DNA of 64,000 nucleotides from Superficieibacter electus (GTDB lineage Bacteria; Pseudomonadota; Gammaproteobacteria; Enterobacterales; Enterobacteriaceae), in assembly GCF_002915575.1 (NCBI RefSeq), contig NZ_PQGD01000023.1, positions 19,501 to 83,500 of the forward strand. The letters are read 5' to 3'. Position numbers and translations under genes: made by a program. Shown here piece by piece: positions 55,706 through 64,000 of this stretch. Numbering within the stretch: the first letter of the stretch is position 1; the number at the start of each line of letters is the position of its first letter. The notes below the pieces were generated by a model. It made no database searches, was not told the DNA's origin, and saw only the letters and a program-made list of their open reading frames with translations.

Positions 55706-58327
55706 ATGAAACGACATAAGCAGAGCGTAAAACCTGCCATACGATGCTGGCTGACACCGCTGGCACTGGCTATGGCGAGTGTGCTGACGCCCACAACTGG
55801 CCGGGCAGAGAATTACTTTAACCCGGCTTTCCTGTCAGACGATCCGGCTGCGGTGGCGGATCTTTCCCATTTCGAAGGGAACGGGCAGGCACCCGGTACT
55901 TATCGGGTAGATATTTACCTGAATAAAAACTTTCTCGCCAGCCGCGATATCCGTTTTAGCCCTGCGCAACCGGTGCCTTCAGGCGCGGTACAGGCGTTGC
56001 AGGATGGCACTGGCTTAAGTGCCTGCCTGACAACAGATACGCTGGCGCAAATGGGGGTGGATCTCCAGGCATTTCCTGCGCTTGCCAGTGCCGGACCGCA
56101 GCACTGTGTGGATATAGCCTCAGCCATTCCGGCGGCGTCCACGCATTTTGATTTTGCGCAGCAGCGGCTGGATATCAGCATTCCTCAGGCGGCGTTAAAC
56201 CGTGACGCCAGAGGCTATATTCCTCCCGCGCTGTGGGATGAGGGGATCAATGCTCTGACGCTGAACTATAACTTCACCGGGGCCAACAGTCATGATTCCA
56301 CTGACGGTGGCGTAACCAGTGATACCTATTTTCTCGGCTTAAATAGCGGATTGAATCTGGGAGCATGGCGACTGCGGGATTATTCTACCTGGAACTACAA
56401 CAGCGACAGTGAGGAAGATAAAAGCCACTGGCAGCATATCAGCACCTATGTAGAGCGCGACATTATTCCACTGAAAAGTGAGCTGACGGCAGGCGACAGC
56501 TATACCCCAGCCGATGTGTTTGACAGTCTGCCTTTTCGCGGCATGCAGATTGCCTCTGATGACAATATGCTGCCGGACAGTATGAAAGGTTTTGCCCCGA
56601 CGATCCACGGCATTGCCAACAGCAACGCCCAGGTCACCATCAAACAGAATGGTTATACCATCTATCAGAGCTATGTTCCGCCGGGCGCATTTACCATTAA
56701 AGATCTTTACCCGACCTCATCAAGTGGCGATTTGACAGTGGAAGTGAAAGAAGCTGACGGAACGCTGCACAGTTACGTCGTCCCCTATTCAGCCGTGCCG
56801 GTGCTACAGCGGGAGGGGCGTATGAAGTATGCCGCTACGGTGGCGGAATACCGGGATGACAGTAGCGAGAAAAAAGAGGTTAATTTCGCCCAGGTCACGC
56901 TGTTATGGGGCTTGCCGCATGGTTTTACCCTGTATGGCGGAACGCAGCTTTCAGATAACTACACCGCTGCGGCGCTGGGAAGCGGCGTTAACCTTGGCGA
57001 TGTTGGCGCACTATCGGCGGATATCACCCAGGCGCGGAGCACGCTGGCGGACGGCAGCTCGCATCAGGGGCAATCCATGCGTCTGCTGTACGCCAAGTCA
57101 CTGGAGAACGTTGGCACCCATATTCAACTGATGGGCTATCGCTACTCAACATCTGGCTTTTATACCCTTGACGAAACGGCCTGGCGGCATATGGAAGGTC
57201 ATACCGTTGAGCCGGACGATGATGATATGCCGCAGTGGCAGGATTATTACAGCCTTTACTATACCAAACGCGGGAAAGTACAGATCAACCTTTCCCAACC
57301 GCTGGGACAAATGGGATCGATCTTCTTTACCGGTAGCAAGCAGAGCTACTGGCATACGGATGAAACCAATTCCCTGCTGCAAATTGGCTACAGCGGCCTG
57401 CTTGAAAGGATCAACTGGAGCCTGAGCTACAACTACACCAAAGCGCCGGGCGAAAGTGAAAGCGATCAAATTTTCGCACTCAGCTTATCGCTGCCGCTGA
57501 GTCAGTGGTTGCAGCCAGAGAGTAATGCCGTTGAGCACCATCACAACGTTTATGCGACCTACAGCGCCAGCACCGATAAACATCATAACGTCACGCAGAA
57601 TGCGGGAATCAACGGTACGCTGCTGGATGGCAATAACCTGAGCTACAGCATTCAGCAGGGCTACCAAAATCATGGTGTGGGTTCCAGCGGTAACGCCAGC
57701 GTGGAGTATGACGGTGCCTATGGCAACGTGAACGTGGGCTATAACGACAGCAATAACGGCGATTACCGGCAGGTCAATTATGGTCTTAATGGCGGTATTG
57801 TGGCGCATGCACATGGGATCACGTTTAGCCAACCGCTCGGTAACACTAACGTTTTGATTGCTGCGCCGGGAGCCAGCAATGTCAATGTTGACGGTGAGCC
57901 AGGTATTCATACCGACTGGCGGGGATATGCGGTGGTGCCCTATGCCACGACCTATCGTCAGAACCGTCTGGCGCTGGATGTCAACTCTATGGCTGACAAC
58001 ATTGATGTGGATGATGCCGTGACGAATGTCGTACCTACTGAAGGGGCGCTGGTTCGCGCGTCATTTAACGCGCACGTGGGTGAGCGTGCGTTACTGACCT
58101 TAGTTCACGCGGGAAATCCGGTGCCGTTTGGCACCACGGTCACGCGCAGTGATATGGAGGAAGAGTCCATTGTTGGTGATAACGGTGAGCTTTATTTATC
58201 AGGATTACGACCGCAGGGAACACTCACTGCACAGTGGGGCGATGGCCCGCAACAGCGCTGCGTGGTGCATTATCAACTCCCCATTATTCAGCAACCGCTG
58301 GTGCGGCAAAAGGTGGAATGCGACTAA
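55706..58327 (+). CDS. bcfC: Outer-membrane fimbrial usher (BcfC-like)
   Basis: 873 residues from ATG at 55706, four bases after the chaperone stop. Signal peptide region ends near TTGRAENYFNPAFL; the N-terminal domain has FNPAFLSDDPAAVADLSHFEGNGQAPGTYRVDIYLN, the usher signature region has LPFRGMQIASDDNMLPDSMKGFAPTIHGIANSNAQVTIKQNGYTIYQSYVPPGAF, then the beta barrel/plug and two C-terminal domains ending CVVHYQLPI. It forms the secretion pore and polymerises pilins. An in-frame ATG at 55643 lies inside the chaperone and is rejected. Confidence 0.95.
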   Translation: MKRHKQSVKPAIRCWLTPLALAMASVLTPTTGRAENYFNPAFLSDDPAAVADLSHFEGNGQAPGTYRVDIYLNKNFLASRDIRFSPAQPVPSGAVQALQDGTGLSACLTTDTLAQMGVDLQAFPALASAGPQHCVDIASAIPAASTHFDFAQQRLDISIPQAALNRDARGYIPPALWDEGINALTLNYNFTGANSHDSTDGGVTSDTYFLGLNSGLNLGAWRLRDYSTWNYNSDSEEDKSHWQHISTYVERDIIPLKSELTAGDSYTPADVFDSLPFRGMQIASDDNMLPDSMKGFAPTIHGIANSNAQVTIKQNGYTIYQSYVPPGAFTIKDLYPTSSSGDLTVEVKEADGTLHSYVVPYSAVPVLQREGRMKYAATVAEYRDDSSEKKEVNFAQVTLLWGLPHGFTLYGGTQLSDNYTAAALGSGVNLGDVGALSADITQARSTLADGSSHQGQSMRLLYAKSLENVGTHIQLMGYRYSTSGFYTLDETAWRHMEGHTVEPDDDDMPQWQDYYSLYYTKRGKVQINLSQPLGQMGSIFFTGSKQSYWHTDETNSLLQIGYSGLLERINWSLSYNYTKAPGESESDQIFALSLSLPLSQWLQPESNAVEHHHNVYATYSASTDKHHNVTQNAGINGTLLDGNNLSYSIQQGYQNHGVGSSGNASVEYDGAYGNVNVGYNDSNNGDYRQVNYGLNGGIVAHAHGITFSQPLGNTNVLIAAPGASNVNVDGEPGIHTDWRGYAVVPYATTYRQNRLALDVNSMADNIDVDDAVTNVVPTEGALVRASFNAHVGERALLTLVHAGNPVPFGTTVTRSDMEEESIVGDNGELYLSGLRPQGTLTAQWGDGPQQRCVVHYQLPIIQQPLVRQKVECD

Positions 58328-59329
58328 ATGAAACTCTATTTTTTATTTTTCACCTGCCTGTTAATAGCAAATCGCTGTCTGGCACAGATCTGTCAAAATG
58401 TGAACGGTACAGCAACAGAAATTAATTATGACCTGAGCACCACGCTGAGCGCAGCACAAAATCAGCCTGGGCAAACAGTACAGCTGGCGAAAAGCCAGGA
58501 GGTCAACGTGCAGGCGGTTTGCCCTGCCGGAAGCTCGCCCACCGGGCGAACCTACCGCTCTTATACCACGCCGTTTGCCGTGGTTGAAACCAGTGGTCGG
58601 TGGAAATATTTAAAGCTCGATCCTGATTATCTGGAAGGTGCGATGGAGATCCAGGATTCAGCGGCCGGCGCGGTTTATCCCCCCATCAATTATGCCTATA
58701 TGGGATATGACGAAAACGTAAATAACGGTAATCCGTTTTATATTCGTGATTCTAATTTGCTTTTTCAGATTAAGATTGTCCGTTCGTTTATTGGTACTGT
58801 GGTTATTCCTACGAAAGATATGTTCAGTGTCTATGTCACAACTACCCAAAACGATCCACTATCAACAGTGGTTTATCATATTACTTACAGCGGCAGCGTG
58901 ACCGTGCCACAGAGTTGTGAAATTAACGCCGGACAAACACTCCTTATTGATTTTGGTACGCTAAACAGCGGCAGCTTTAAGCACGCTGGCGAAAAACCTG
59001 AAGGCGCAAGGACCCGCTCCTTTAATGTACCGGTGAAATGCAATGGCACTACCTCCCAGGTACACCTGAGCATGCGCGTGCAGGCCACGCCGGATACCCA
59101 CTTTTCTCAGTCTATTGCTTCAGATAACCCGGATGTGGGTGTCGTCGTAACCAATAATCAGGGCTCCATCCTGACGCCTGACGACCCGAACAGCACCGTT
59201 CCCTTTACGACCGACGACACAGGTAATGCCACTATTCCGCTTCAGGCTTACCCCGTCAGTACCACGGGTATAACGCCGGAAGAGGGAACCTTCACGTCTC
59301 TGGCAAGTATTCGGGTGGACTTTGATTAA
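58328..59329 (+). CDS. bcfD: Fimbrial tip adhesin (BcfD-like)
   Basis: 333 residues; ATG follows the usher stop directly. Signal peptide MKLYFLFFTCLLIANRCLA. Two-domain tip protein: an N-terminal lectin-like domain (about 20-185, with CQNVNGTATEINYDLSTTL) and a C-terminal pilin domain starting near YSGSVTVPQSCEINAGQTLLIDFGTLNSGSFK, ending ASIRVDFD. This is the FimH-like arrangement. Binding specificity cannot be predicted. The name follows the order in Salmonella bcf. Confidence 0.87.
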   Translation: MKLYFLFFTCLLIANRCLAQICQNVNGTATEINYDLSTTLSAAQNQPGQTVQLAKSQEVNVQAVCPAGSSPTGRTYRSYTTPFAVVETSGRWKYLKLDPDYLEGAMEIQDSAAGAVYPPINYAYMGYDENVNNGNPFYIRDSNLLFQIKIVRSFIGTVVIPTKDMFSVYVTTTQNDPLSTVVYHITYSGSVTVPQSCEINAGQTLLIDFGTLNSGSFKHAGEKPEGARTRSFNVPVKCNGTTSQVHLSMRVQATPDTHFSQSIASDNPDVGVVVTNNQGSILTPDDPNSTVPFTTDDTGNATIPLQAYPVSTTGITPEEGTFTSLASIRVDFD

Positions 59330-59875
59330 ATGAATAATAAGAGATGGCTTCAGGCCGGTGTACTACTGATGTTCATCCATTGTGGCGTCAGTCGGGCAGA
59401 TAGCGGCAGCTATAACCTTGAGTTTACGGGCACCATCCAGGCACAGACCTGCGATGTTGATCTTTCCAGCCTGAGCCAGAGCATCGATTTGGGGCAGTTT
59501 CCCATCGACACATTTCAGTCTGTCGGCACGACCACGAAGTTTAAGCCGTTTAATATCAACCTGAGAAATTGCTCGCGTGGTATCAGCGGAACAAAAGTCT
59601 GGTTTACGGGAGAGGCGGACAGCAATAATCCTTCGCTGCTGGCGCTGACCGATACCGGCATGGGTAACGAAACGATCATGGCAAGCGGTGTGGGCGTTGA
59701 AATCCTTGATGAAAATCAGGACCCCGTCATTATCAATAACAGTAGCTCGGTGGTTTATCCGTTAAAAGCAGGAAGAAATACGCTGTCTTTTTATATTCGT
59801 TACAAATCTACGCTTCCTCAGGTCACCTCCGGTAATGCGACGGCGGTGATGTATTTTGATCTGGATTATCAATAA
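59330..59875 (+). CDS. bcfE: Minor fimbrial subunit (BcfE-like)
   Basis: 181 residues, starting directly after the adhesin stop. Signal peptide (WLQAGVLLMFIHCGVSRA, cleavage before DSGS), then a pilin with NLEFTGTIQAQTCDVDLSS, second Cys in NINLRNCSRGISGTKVWFTGE, and C-terminal zipper ATAVMYFDLDYQ. Probably a tip fibrillum or adaptor subunit. Confidence 0.87.
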   Translation: MNNKRWLQAGVLLMFIHCGVSRADSGSYNLEFTGTIQAQTCDVDLSSLSQSIDLGQFPIDTFQSVGTTTKFKPFNINLRNCSRGISGTKVWFTGEADSNNPSLLALTDTGMGNETIMASGVGVEILDENQDPVIINNSSSVVYPLKAGRNTLSFYIRYKSTLPQVTSGNATAVMYFDLDYQ

Positions 59876-59884
59876 GGGCGTGCC

Positions 59885-60394
59885 ATGAAATATCTTCTGT
59901 TACTGATCCTGGTGATATGTTTCGGCGTGCAGGCACATGACGGGCGGGTTTATATTACCGGGACCATCACTGATAACACCTGCACACTAACGCCTGACTC
60001 AGAGAATATTACAGTAAATATGGGCAGTGTTTCGAACCGTCAGTTTTATCAGGCGGGAGCCGGGGCCGCGTATCAGCCGTTCTCCATTAACCTGGAAAAT
60101 TGTGGCAGTACCGCCAGCGGCGTCACGGTCAGCTTCAGTGGAACTGAAGACCCGAAAAATCCGGACCTGCTGGCGATAGCAGCCGGCGCGGGAAATGCAT
60201 CGGGCGTAGGAATTGCACTTTACAACAGCGATAAAAGTCTCATCCCGGCAGGAGAAAATAGTCGTATGCAACCGCTGATCGGCGGTCAGTCATCGGTTCA
60301 TCTTACGTTCTACGCGCGCTACGTGGCGGATGGTAACGCGGTAGTTGCTGGTGAGGCGGATGCCTCTGCAACCTTTGTTCTCACCTATGCATAA
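59885..60394 (+). CDS. bcfF: Minor fimbrial subunit (BcfF-like)
   Basis: 169 residues. Signal peptide MKYLLLLILVICFGVQA, then pilin sequence RVYITGTITDNTCTLTPDSENI, INLENCGSTASGVTVSFSGTEDPKNPDL and C-terminal zipper ASATFVLTYA. Nine bases after the preceding subunit; its end overlaps the second chaperone gene by eight bases. Confidence 0.87.
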   Translation: MKYLLLLILVICFGVQAHDGRVYITGTITDNTCTLTPDSENITVNMGSVSNRQFYQAGAGAAYQPFSINLENCGSTASGVTVSFSGTEDPKNPDLLAIAAGAGNASGVGIALYNSDKSLIPAGENSRMQPLIGGQSSVHLTFYARYVADGNAVVAGEADASATFVLTYA

Positions 60395-61082
60395 ATTCCT
60401 CTTTTTTGCCCTACTGATGGCGGCGGCAAGCGCTCAGGCTGGGGTAGTCATCGGCGGCACGCGCTTTATCTATCCGCAAGGACGACAGAGTGTCGATATT
60501 CCGGTAAGCAATAATTCGGCGCAGCCGTGGTTGATTAACAGTAAGATCCTTTCTGCGCAGCGATGGAAAGGTGCAGAGACTGTTGCTACCTCGGACACAC
60601 CCTTCGTTGTCACACCGCCACTTTTTGAACTCGCTGCCGGGCAGGAAAACACGGTTCGGCTCATCCGCACCGCAACTCCCCTTCCTGCCGACCGGGAAAG
60701 CCTGTTTACGCTAAGCGTGGCGGCGATCCCGTCCGGGCACGGCGGACCTCATAGCGTACAGATGGCGATCCGCTCGGCGCTTAAGCTCATTTACCGCCCG
60801 GCGAATTTACAAGGCGATCCGCAACACGCTTATGAGCAACTGCGCTGGTCGCGATCGTCTACGGGCGTAACAGTCAATAACCCGACACCGTTTTACGTCA
60901 CCCTTTTTAGGGTTCGCATTAACGGACAACACATTGATAACGCAGGTGTTGTTGCGCCTTTTGCTATGCGCCATCTGACATGGTGTCCGGGGGCCGGGGC
61001 CTGTCAACTCCAGTGGCAAACCCTTAATGATTATGGACGGGTCATGCCAGCGCGAGATGCCAGCGTACCGACACGTGACTAA
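60387..61082 (+). CDS. bcfG: Second periplasmic fimbrial chaperone (BcfG-like)
   Basis: 231 residues from ATG at 60387, overlapping the previous gene's stop by eight bases (ATGCATAA), a coupling typical of such operons. Signal peptide MHKFLFFALLMAAASAQA, then GVVIGGTRFIYPQGRQSVDIPVSN, PPLFELAAGQENTVRLIRTATPLPADRESLFTLSVAAIP and LKLIYRPANL. A second PapD-type chaperone in one operon suggests it serves a subset of subunits. An earlier in-frame ATG at 60345 lies inside bcfF. Confidence 0.92.
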   Translation: MHKFLFFALLMAAASAQAGVVIGGTRFIYPQGRQSVDIPVSNNSAQPWLINSKILSAQRWKGAETVATSDTPFVVTPPLFELAAGQENTVRLIRTATPLPADRESLFTLSVAAIPSGHGGPHSVQMAIRSALKLIYRPANLQGDPQHAYEQLRWSRSSTGVTVNNPTPFYVTLFRVRINGQHIDNAGVVAPFAMRHLTWCPGAGACQLQWQTLNDYGRVMPARDASVPTRD

Positions 61083-61125
61083 GCCTCATTAAATTCTCCT
61101 CAATGACACAAAAGAGATGTTCATT

Positions 61126-61983
61126 ATGTTGTATAAATCACTAAAAAAGAGCCAGTTGGCGGTATTCCTGATGCTGGTGGGCGCTTCTTCAGCCGCAGCT
61201 GCGGCGGAGACCGTCGCTTTCACGCCGGACCAGCAGGCGCAAATTGGGCAGATCGCAGAAGGTTATTTAACGGCCCATCCGGACAAAATGGGTGAAATGA
61301 TGGCGACTTATCTGGCCGATCATCCGGAATTTCTGGTCGCCGCCAGCGAAAGTTTGCATCAGCGTCAGCAGGTAGCGCAGCAACAAGCGTATGTGCAGCT
61401 TGCCCGGCAATATCAGGCGGATTTACTGTCCTCTGACAGCCCTTCCGTTGGGCCGAAAAATGCGAAAGCGGCGGTGGTGATGTTTTTTGATTACCAGTGT
61501 GCGTGGTGCAGCAAAATGGCACCGGTAATTGAGCAGGTTATGAAGTCCGATCCAGACGTGCGCTTTGTTTTTAAAGAATTCCCGATCTTTGCCTCCCGCT
61601 GGCCGGCCTCGGGCCTGGCTGCACGCCTGGGTGAGCAAATCTGGTTGAATAAAGGAGGAGAGGCTTACCTGTCCTGGCATAATGCTCTGTATGCAACCGG
61701 TAAAGTGGAGGGCGATCTGACGCAAGCAGATATTCTGAGCAGCGTTGAACGCTATCTGAGCAAAGCGCAAATTGCGGCGGTTAAAGATATTTCTGATAAC
61801 GGTCCAGTGCATGATGCTCTGATGGTTAACCGCTCGCTGGCACAGCATATGGGCTTTACGGGTACGCCGGCATTTGTGGTCATGCCGCAGGCAAGTGATC
61901 CGGACGTAAAAAAAATCACCGTTATTCCTGGCAGTACTTCACAGGATATGTTGTTGATGGCGATCCAGAAGGCAAAAGGATAA
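61126..61983 (+). CDS. bcfH: DsbA-like periplasmic thiol oxidoreductase/isomerase (BcfH-like)
   Basis: 285 residues from ATG at 61126, chosen because AAAGAG is eight to nine bases upstream; an ATG at 61117 is too close to it. Signal segment (SQLAVFLMLVGASSAAAAA), an N-terminal helical region (FTPDQQAQIGQIAEGYL, DHPEFL, like ScsC/BcfH trimerisation stalks), then a thioredoxin fold with CAWC at 125-128 (DYQCAWCSKMAP) and cis-Pro in TGTPAFVV. BcfH-type proteins oxidise or isomerise disulfides, here probably in the pilins and chaperones of the same operon. Last large gene of bcf. Confidence 0.9.
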   Translation: MLYKSLKKSQLAVFLMLVGASSAAAAAETVAFTPDQQAQIGQIAEGYLTAHPDKMGEMMATYLADHPEFLVAASESLHQRQQVAQQQAYVQLARQYQADLLSSDSPSVGPKNAKAAVVMFFDYQCAWCSKMAPVIEQVMKSDPDVRFVFKEFPIFASRWPASGLAARLGEQIWLNKGGEAYLSWHNALYATGKVEGDLTQADILSSVERYLSKAQIAAVKDISDNGPVHDALMVNRSLAQHMGFTGTPAFVVMPQASDPDVKKITVIPGSTSQDMLLMAIQKAKG

Positions 61984-62091
61984 CGAGGCGGGAAGTCGGT
62001 ACGACTTCCCGCTCTACTATGATCGATATCATTGCGTTATGGCGACGTAATGAGATAAATGATACCGCAGAGGTACAAAGGAGTGTCACCT

Positions 62092-62382
62092 GTGATGAAG
62101 AATAGACCTTTGGCGTCGGCCATTCTTTTTCTGTCTTTATATGATTTATCTTTTTTAGCCTGCGCTGAGGGGATGGTTAATTTTCGGGGCGCAGTTATCG
62201 AGTCTGGTTGTTGGCATGAGTCACGTATGCCGATGATTCTCTGCCAGAAAAAAAATACGATTGAGCGCCATATTCTTATTGAGAACTTGACCGCTAATAT
62301 TACCTCGCCAAACGCCACGCTGGAAAAAATCATTCTTAATGAAGATAAACAACTTACGTTGATTCGTATCGTTTATGACTGA
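62092..62382 (+). CDS. Small secreted fimbrial-subunit-like protein
   Basis: About 96 residues from GTG 62092 (eight bases after AAAGGAG) or 95 from ATG 62095. Signal peptide with Cys near its end (ASAILFLSLYDLSFLACA), then EGMVNFRGAVIESGCWHESRMPMILCQKKN, which resembles the first strands of a chaperone-usher pilin, but the protein stops after about 70 mature residues (ending LTLIRIVYD). It may be a truncated or specialised pilin, or a pilus-associated protein. Distance to bcfH is 108 bases, so it may be separately expressed. I do not recognise a named family. Confidence 0.7.
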   Translation: MMKNRPLASAILFLSLYDLSFLACAEGMVNFRGAVIESGCWHESRMPMILCQKKNTIERHILIENLTANITSPNATLEKIILNEDKQLTLIRIVYD

Positions 62383-62406
62383 CAAACTATAACGTACTTT
62401 ATTTGA

Positions 62407-62430
62407 GGCAGCGCCTGGCGCTGCCTTTTT
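62407..62430 (+). terminator. Terminator after the small fimbrial-like gene
   Basis: Perfect stem GGCAGCGC (62407-62414) / GCGCTGCC (62418-62425), three-base loop, five T residues. Closes the fimbrial block before the second chitinase. Confidence 0.92.
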
Positions 62431-62567
62431 ATCATTATTGTTAATCATCTGATGATATTTTTACCTCTTTATTATTTGTGTTGCTTTGTGATTAGCTTTT
62501 AATGACTGTCAGATGAATTATTTGTTGTGCACACAGAACGTGCTTATTCATTGCAAAAGGAAATAAC
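62431..62567 (+). promoter_or_regulatory. Promoter region of the second chitinase
   Basis: AT-rich region with TTTGTGATTAGC at 62485-62496, the same 12 bases found before the first chitinase (47633-47644) and at nearly equal distance from the start (72 against 75 bases). AAAAGGAAA stands before the ATG, as in the first copy. Confidence 0.6.
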
Positions 62568-64000
62568 ATGGCAACAAGTAAATTAATTAAAAGCGACACA
62601 TTGACTGAAACCAGTAACGCTGCCGACAGCTTTAACCCGGCGACTGAGGACAGCAAATTTAGCTACACCTCAGCCCGTGTGGCTAAGCCTGTCTATAACC
62701 AGTACAAAGCGGATGCCGTTAAACCGAAAGTATTCGGCTATTTCACCGACTGGTCTCAATATGATGCCCGTTTACAGGGAGTTGATATTCCGAGCGAGCG
62801 TGGACGTGGTTACGATCTGACCAATGTTTCCCCGACGGCATATGACAAAATCATTGCAGGCTTTGTGGGCATCGTGGGTTTCCACAAAGTGGACGGTATG
62901 TATCGCGACGTAGTTGCTGAAGCAGCGGAGCTGTGCGGCAAGGTCAAATATGAGCCCACTTTCCTTGACCCGTGGGGTGATTTCCAGTCTTACGTTAACG
63001 TTGGTCATGAGGTCAGCGGCTGGGATGTTGATCCGAAAACCGTCACGCAGCAAAACACGAAAGGTTTCCTTGGCGGTCTGCGTGACTTGCAGGCGAAAGC
63101 GAAAAAAATGGGTCACAATCTGGAACTGTCGATGAGCATCGGCGGCTGGACCATGAGCAATGGTTTCCATGAAACCGCGTCCAAAGATTCCTCGCGTAAA
63201 ATCTTTGCTAAGGGTCTGGTGAAACTGTTTAAACAGTTCCCGATGTTCAGCGGTGTGGATCTGGACTGGGAATACCCGAACGTGGAAGCGGCAGGCAACC
63301 CGTATGGTCCGGAAGACGGTGCAAACTTTGCGCTGCTGATTGCCGAGGTGCGTAAAGAACTGGATGCGGCGGGCCGCAGCGATGTGAAAATTTCTATCGC
63401 CGCCTCTGCCGTTGTCGAGAAGCTGGAGTTTATCGATCTCAACACCATGATGAATGCCGGTATGGATTACATCAACGTGATGACCTACGACTTCTTCGGT
63501 ACGCCGTGGGCAGAAACCCTGACGCACCATACCAACCGTAAAGCGCTGACCGCCGGCGGCTGGGCTGTAGAAACCATCGTTGATTACCTGCTGGCGGAAG
63601 GCTTCCCGGCTGAGCGTATCAACATCGGTTATGCCGGCTATACCCGTAACGGTCATAACGCTGAAATCAGCAGCTTCTCACCGCTGGAAGGCTCTTACAC
63701 GCCGGGTGAAAGCACCACCACCGGCACGTTCGAATCCGGTACCTCTGAATGGTATGACGTGATCTACAACTACCTGGATCTGGAAAATCAGAAAGGCCGT
63801 AACGGCTTTAATGTGTACACCGACCAGGTTGCCGACGCGGACTATCTGTACAACCCGCAGTCCAAACTGTTCCTGTCTCTGGACACTCCGCGTAGCGTGA
63901 AAGCGAAGGGCGAGTATGCCGCGAGTCTGGGTCTGGGCGGTGTGTTTACCTGGACGGTGGATCAGGATAACGGCGTGCTGGTTAACGCGGCGCGTGAAGG
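62568..64000 (+). CDS. GH18 chitinase without signal peptide, second copy (3' end outside window)
   Basis: Open from ATG at 62568 (AAAAGGAAA upstream) to the window edge: 477 codons, no stop. The product begins MATSKLIKSDTLTETSNAAD without a signal peptide and follows the first chitinase residue by residue at a constant offset of 14,849 bases with no indels. Catalytic VDLDWEYP is retained (Glu235). Divergence is patchy: the loop near residue 80 (QGVDIPSERGRG) and residues about 283-302 (KLEFIDLNTMMNAGMDYIN) differ strongly, while other stretches are identical at DNA level. The PKD and chitin-binding parts, if present, lie outside the window. Confidence 0.94.
   Translation, partial: MATSKLIKSDTLTETSNAADSFNPATEDSKFSYTSARVAKPVYNQYKADAVKPKVFGYFTDWSQYDARLQGVDIPSERGRGYDLTNVSPTAYDKIIAGFVGIVGFHKVDGMYRDVVAEAAELCGKVKYEPTFLDPWGDFQSYVNVGHEVSGWDVDPKTVTQQNTKGFLGGLRDLQAKAKKMGHNLELSMSIGGWTMSNGFHETASKDSSRKIFAKGLVKLFKQFPMFSGVDLDWEYPNVEAAGNPYGPEDGANFALLIAEVRKELDAAGRSDVKISIAASAVVEKLEFIDLNTMMNAGMDYINVMTYDFFGTPWAETLTHHTNRKALTAGGWAVETIVDYLLAEGFPAERINIGYAGYTRNGHNAEISSFSPLEGSYTPGESTTTGTFESGTSEWYDVIYNYLDLENQKGRNGFNVYTDQVADADYLYNPQSKLFLSLDTPRSVKAKGEYAASLGLGGVFTWTVDQDNGVLVNAARE

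Overview
The window is chromosomal DNA of a member of the Enterobacteriaceae. Gene order from nadR through ettA-slt-trpR-yjjX-gpmB-rob-creABCD-arcA-yjtD-thrLABC-yaaX-yaaA-yaaJ-talB-mog-satP-yaaW-yaaI to dnaKJ is that of Escherichia coli around its 0/100-minute point. The chitinase and bcf fimbrial block after dnaJ resembles Salmonella. The mixture suggests a Citrobacter/Enterobacter/Salmonella-like genome; the species cannot be fixed by eye.

Layout. (1) 1-359: 3' end of nadR. (2) 360-12,721: a complete group 2-type (ABC-transporter-dependent) capsule locus inserted between nadR and ettA. A JUMPstart/ops leader precedes kpsM-kpsT, a 1,147-residue polymerase-like protein and an O-acetyltransferase on the plus strand; kpsE-kpsD-kpsC-kpsS run towards them on the minus strand. 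KpsC/KpsS build the Kdo linker on a lipid, the large protein probably makes the polymer, and KpsMT with KpsE/KpsD export it. (3) 13,165-44,509: backbone genes, interrupted by two Rpn-family (PD-(D/E)XK) genes and an MFS transporter. Clear regulatory sites include a trp operator, a cre tag before creD, an FNR-like box before arcA, the thr attenuator and heat-shock promoters before dnaK. yaaA carries a one-base frameshift. (4) 44,848-49,809: a chitinase-release module (LysR regulator, holin, GH108 muramidase, membrane-anchored winged-helix regulator, signal-less GH18 chitinase), followed by a signal-less 1,013-residue multidomain protein. (5) 53,229-62,382: an IprA-like regulator and an eight-gene chaperone-usher operon with bcfA-H order, ending with a DsbA-like thiol protein and a small secreted fimbrial-like protein. 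(6) 62,568 to the end: a second chitinase gene, colinear without indels with the first and cut by the window edge.

Most interesting points. The capsule locus has a single large biosynthetic protein combining a KpsC/KpsS-like transferase region, a HAD phosphatase-like domain and a third domain, plus an acetyltransferase with a ten-G tract in its leader. This suggests a Kdo-ribose polymer like E. coli K13/K20/K23 with possibly variable O-acetylation. The second is a holin/muramidase (type 10-like) export module with tandem chitinases whose mosaic divergence points to gene conversion. No tRNA or rRNA gene, CRISPR array or insertion sequence was recognised.
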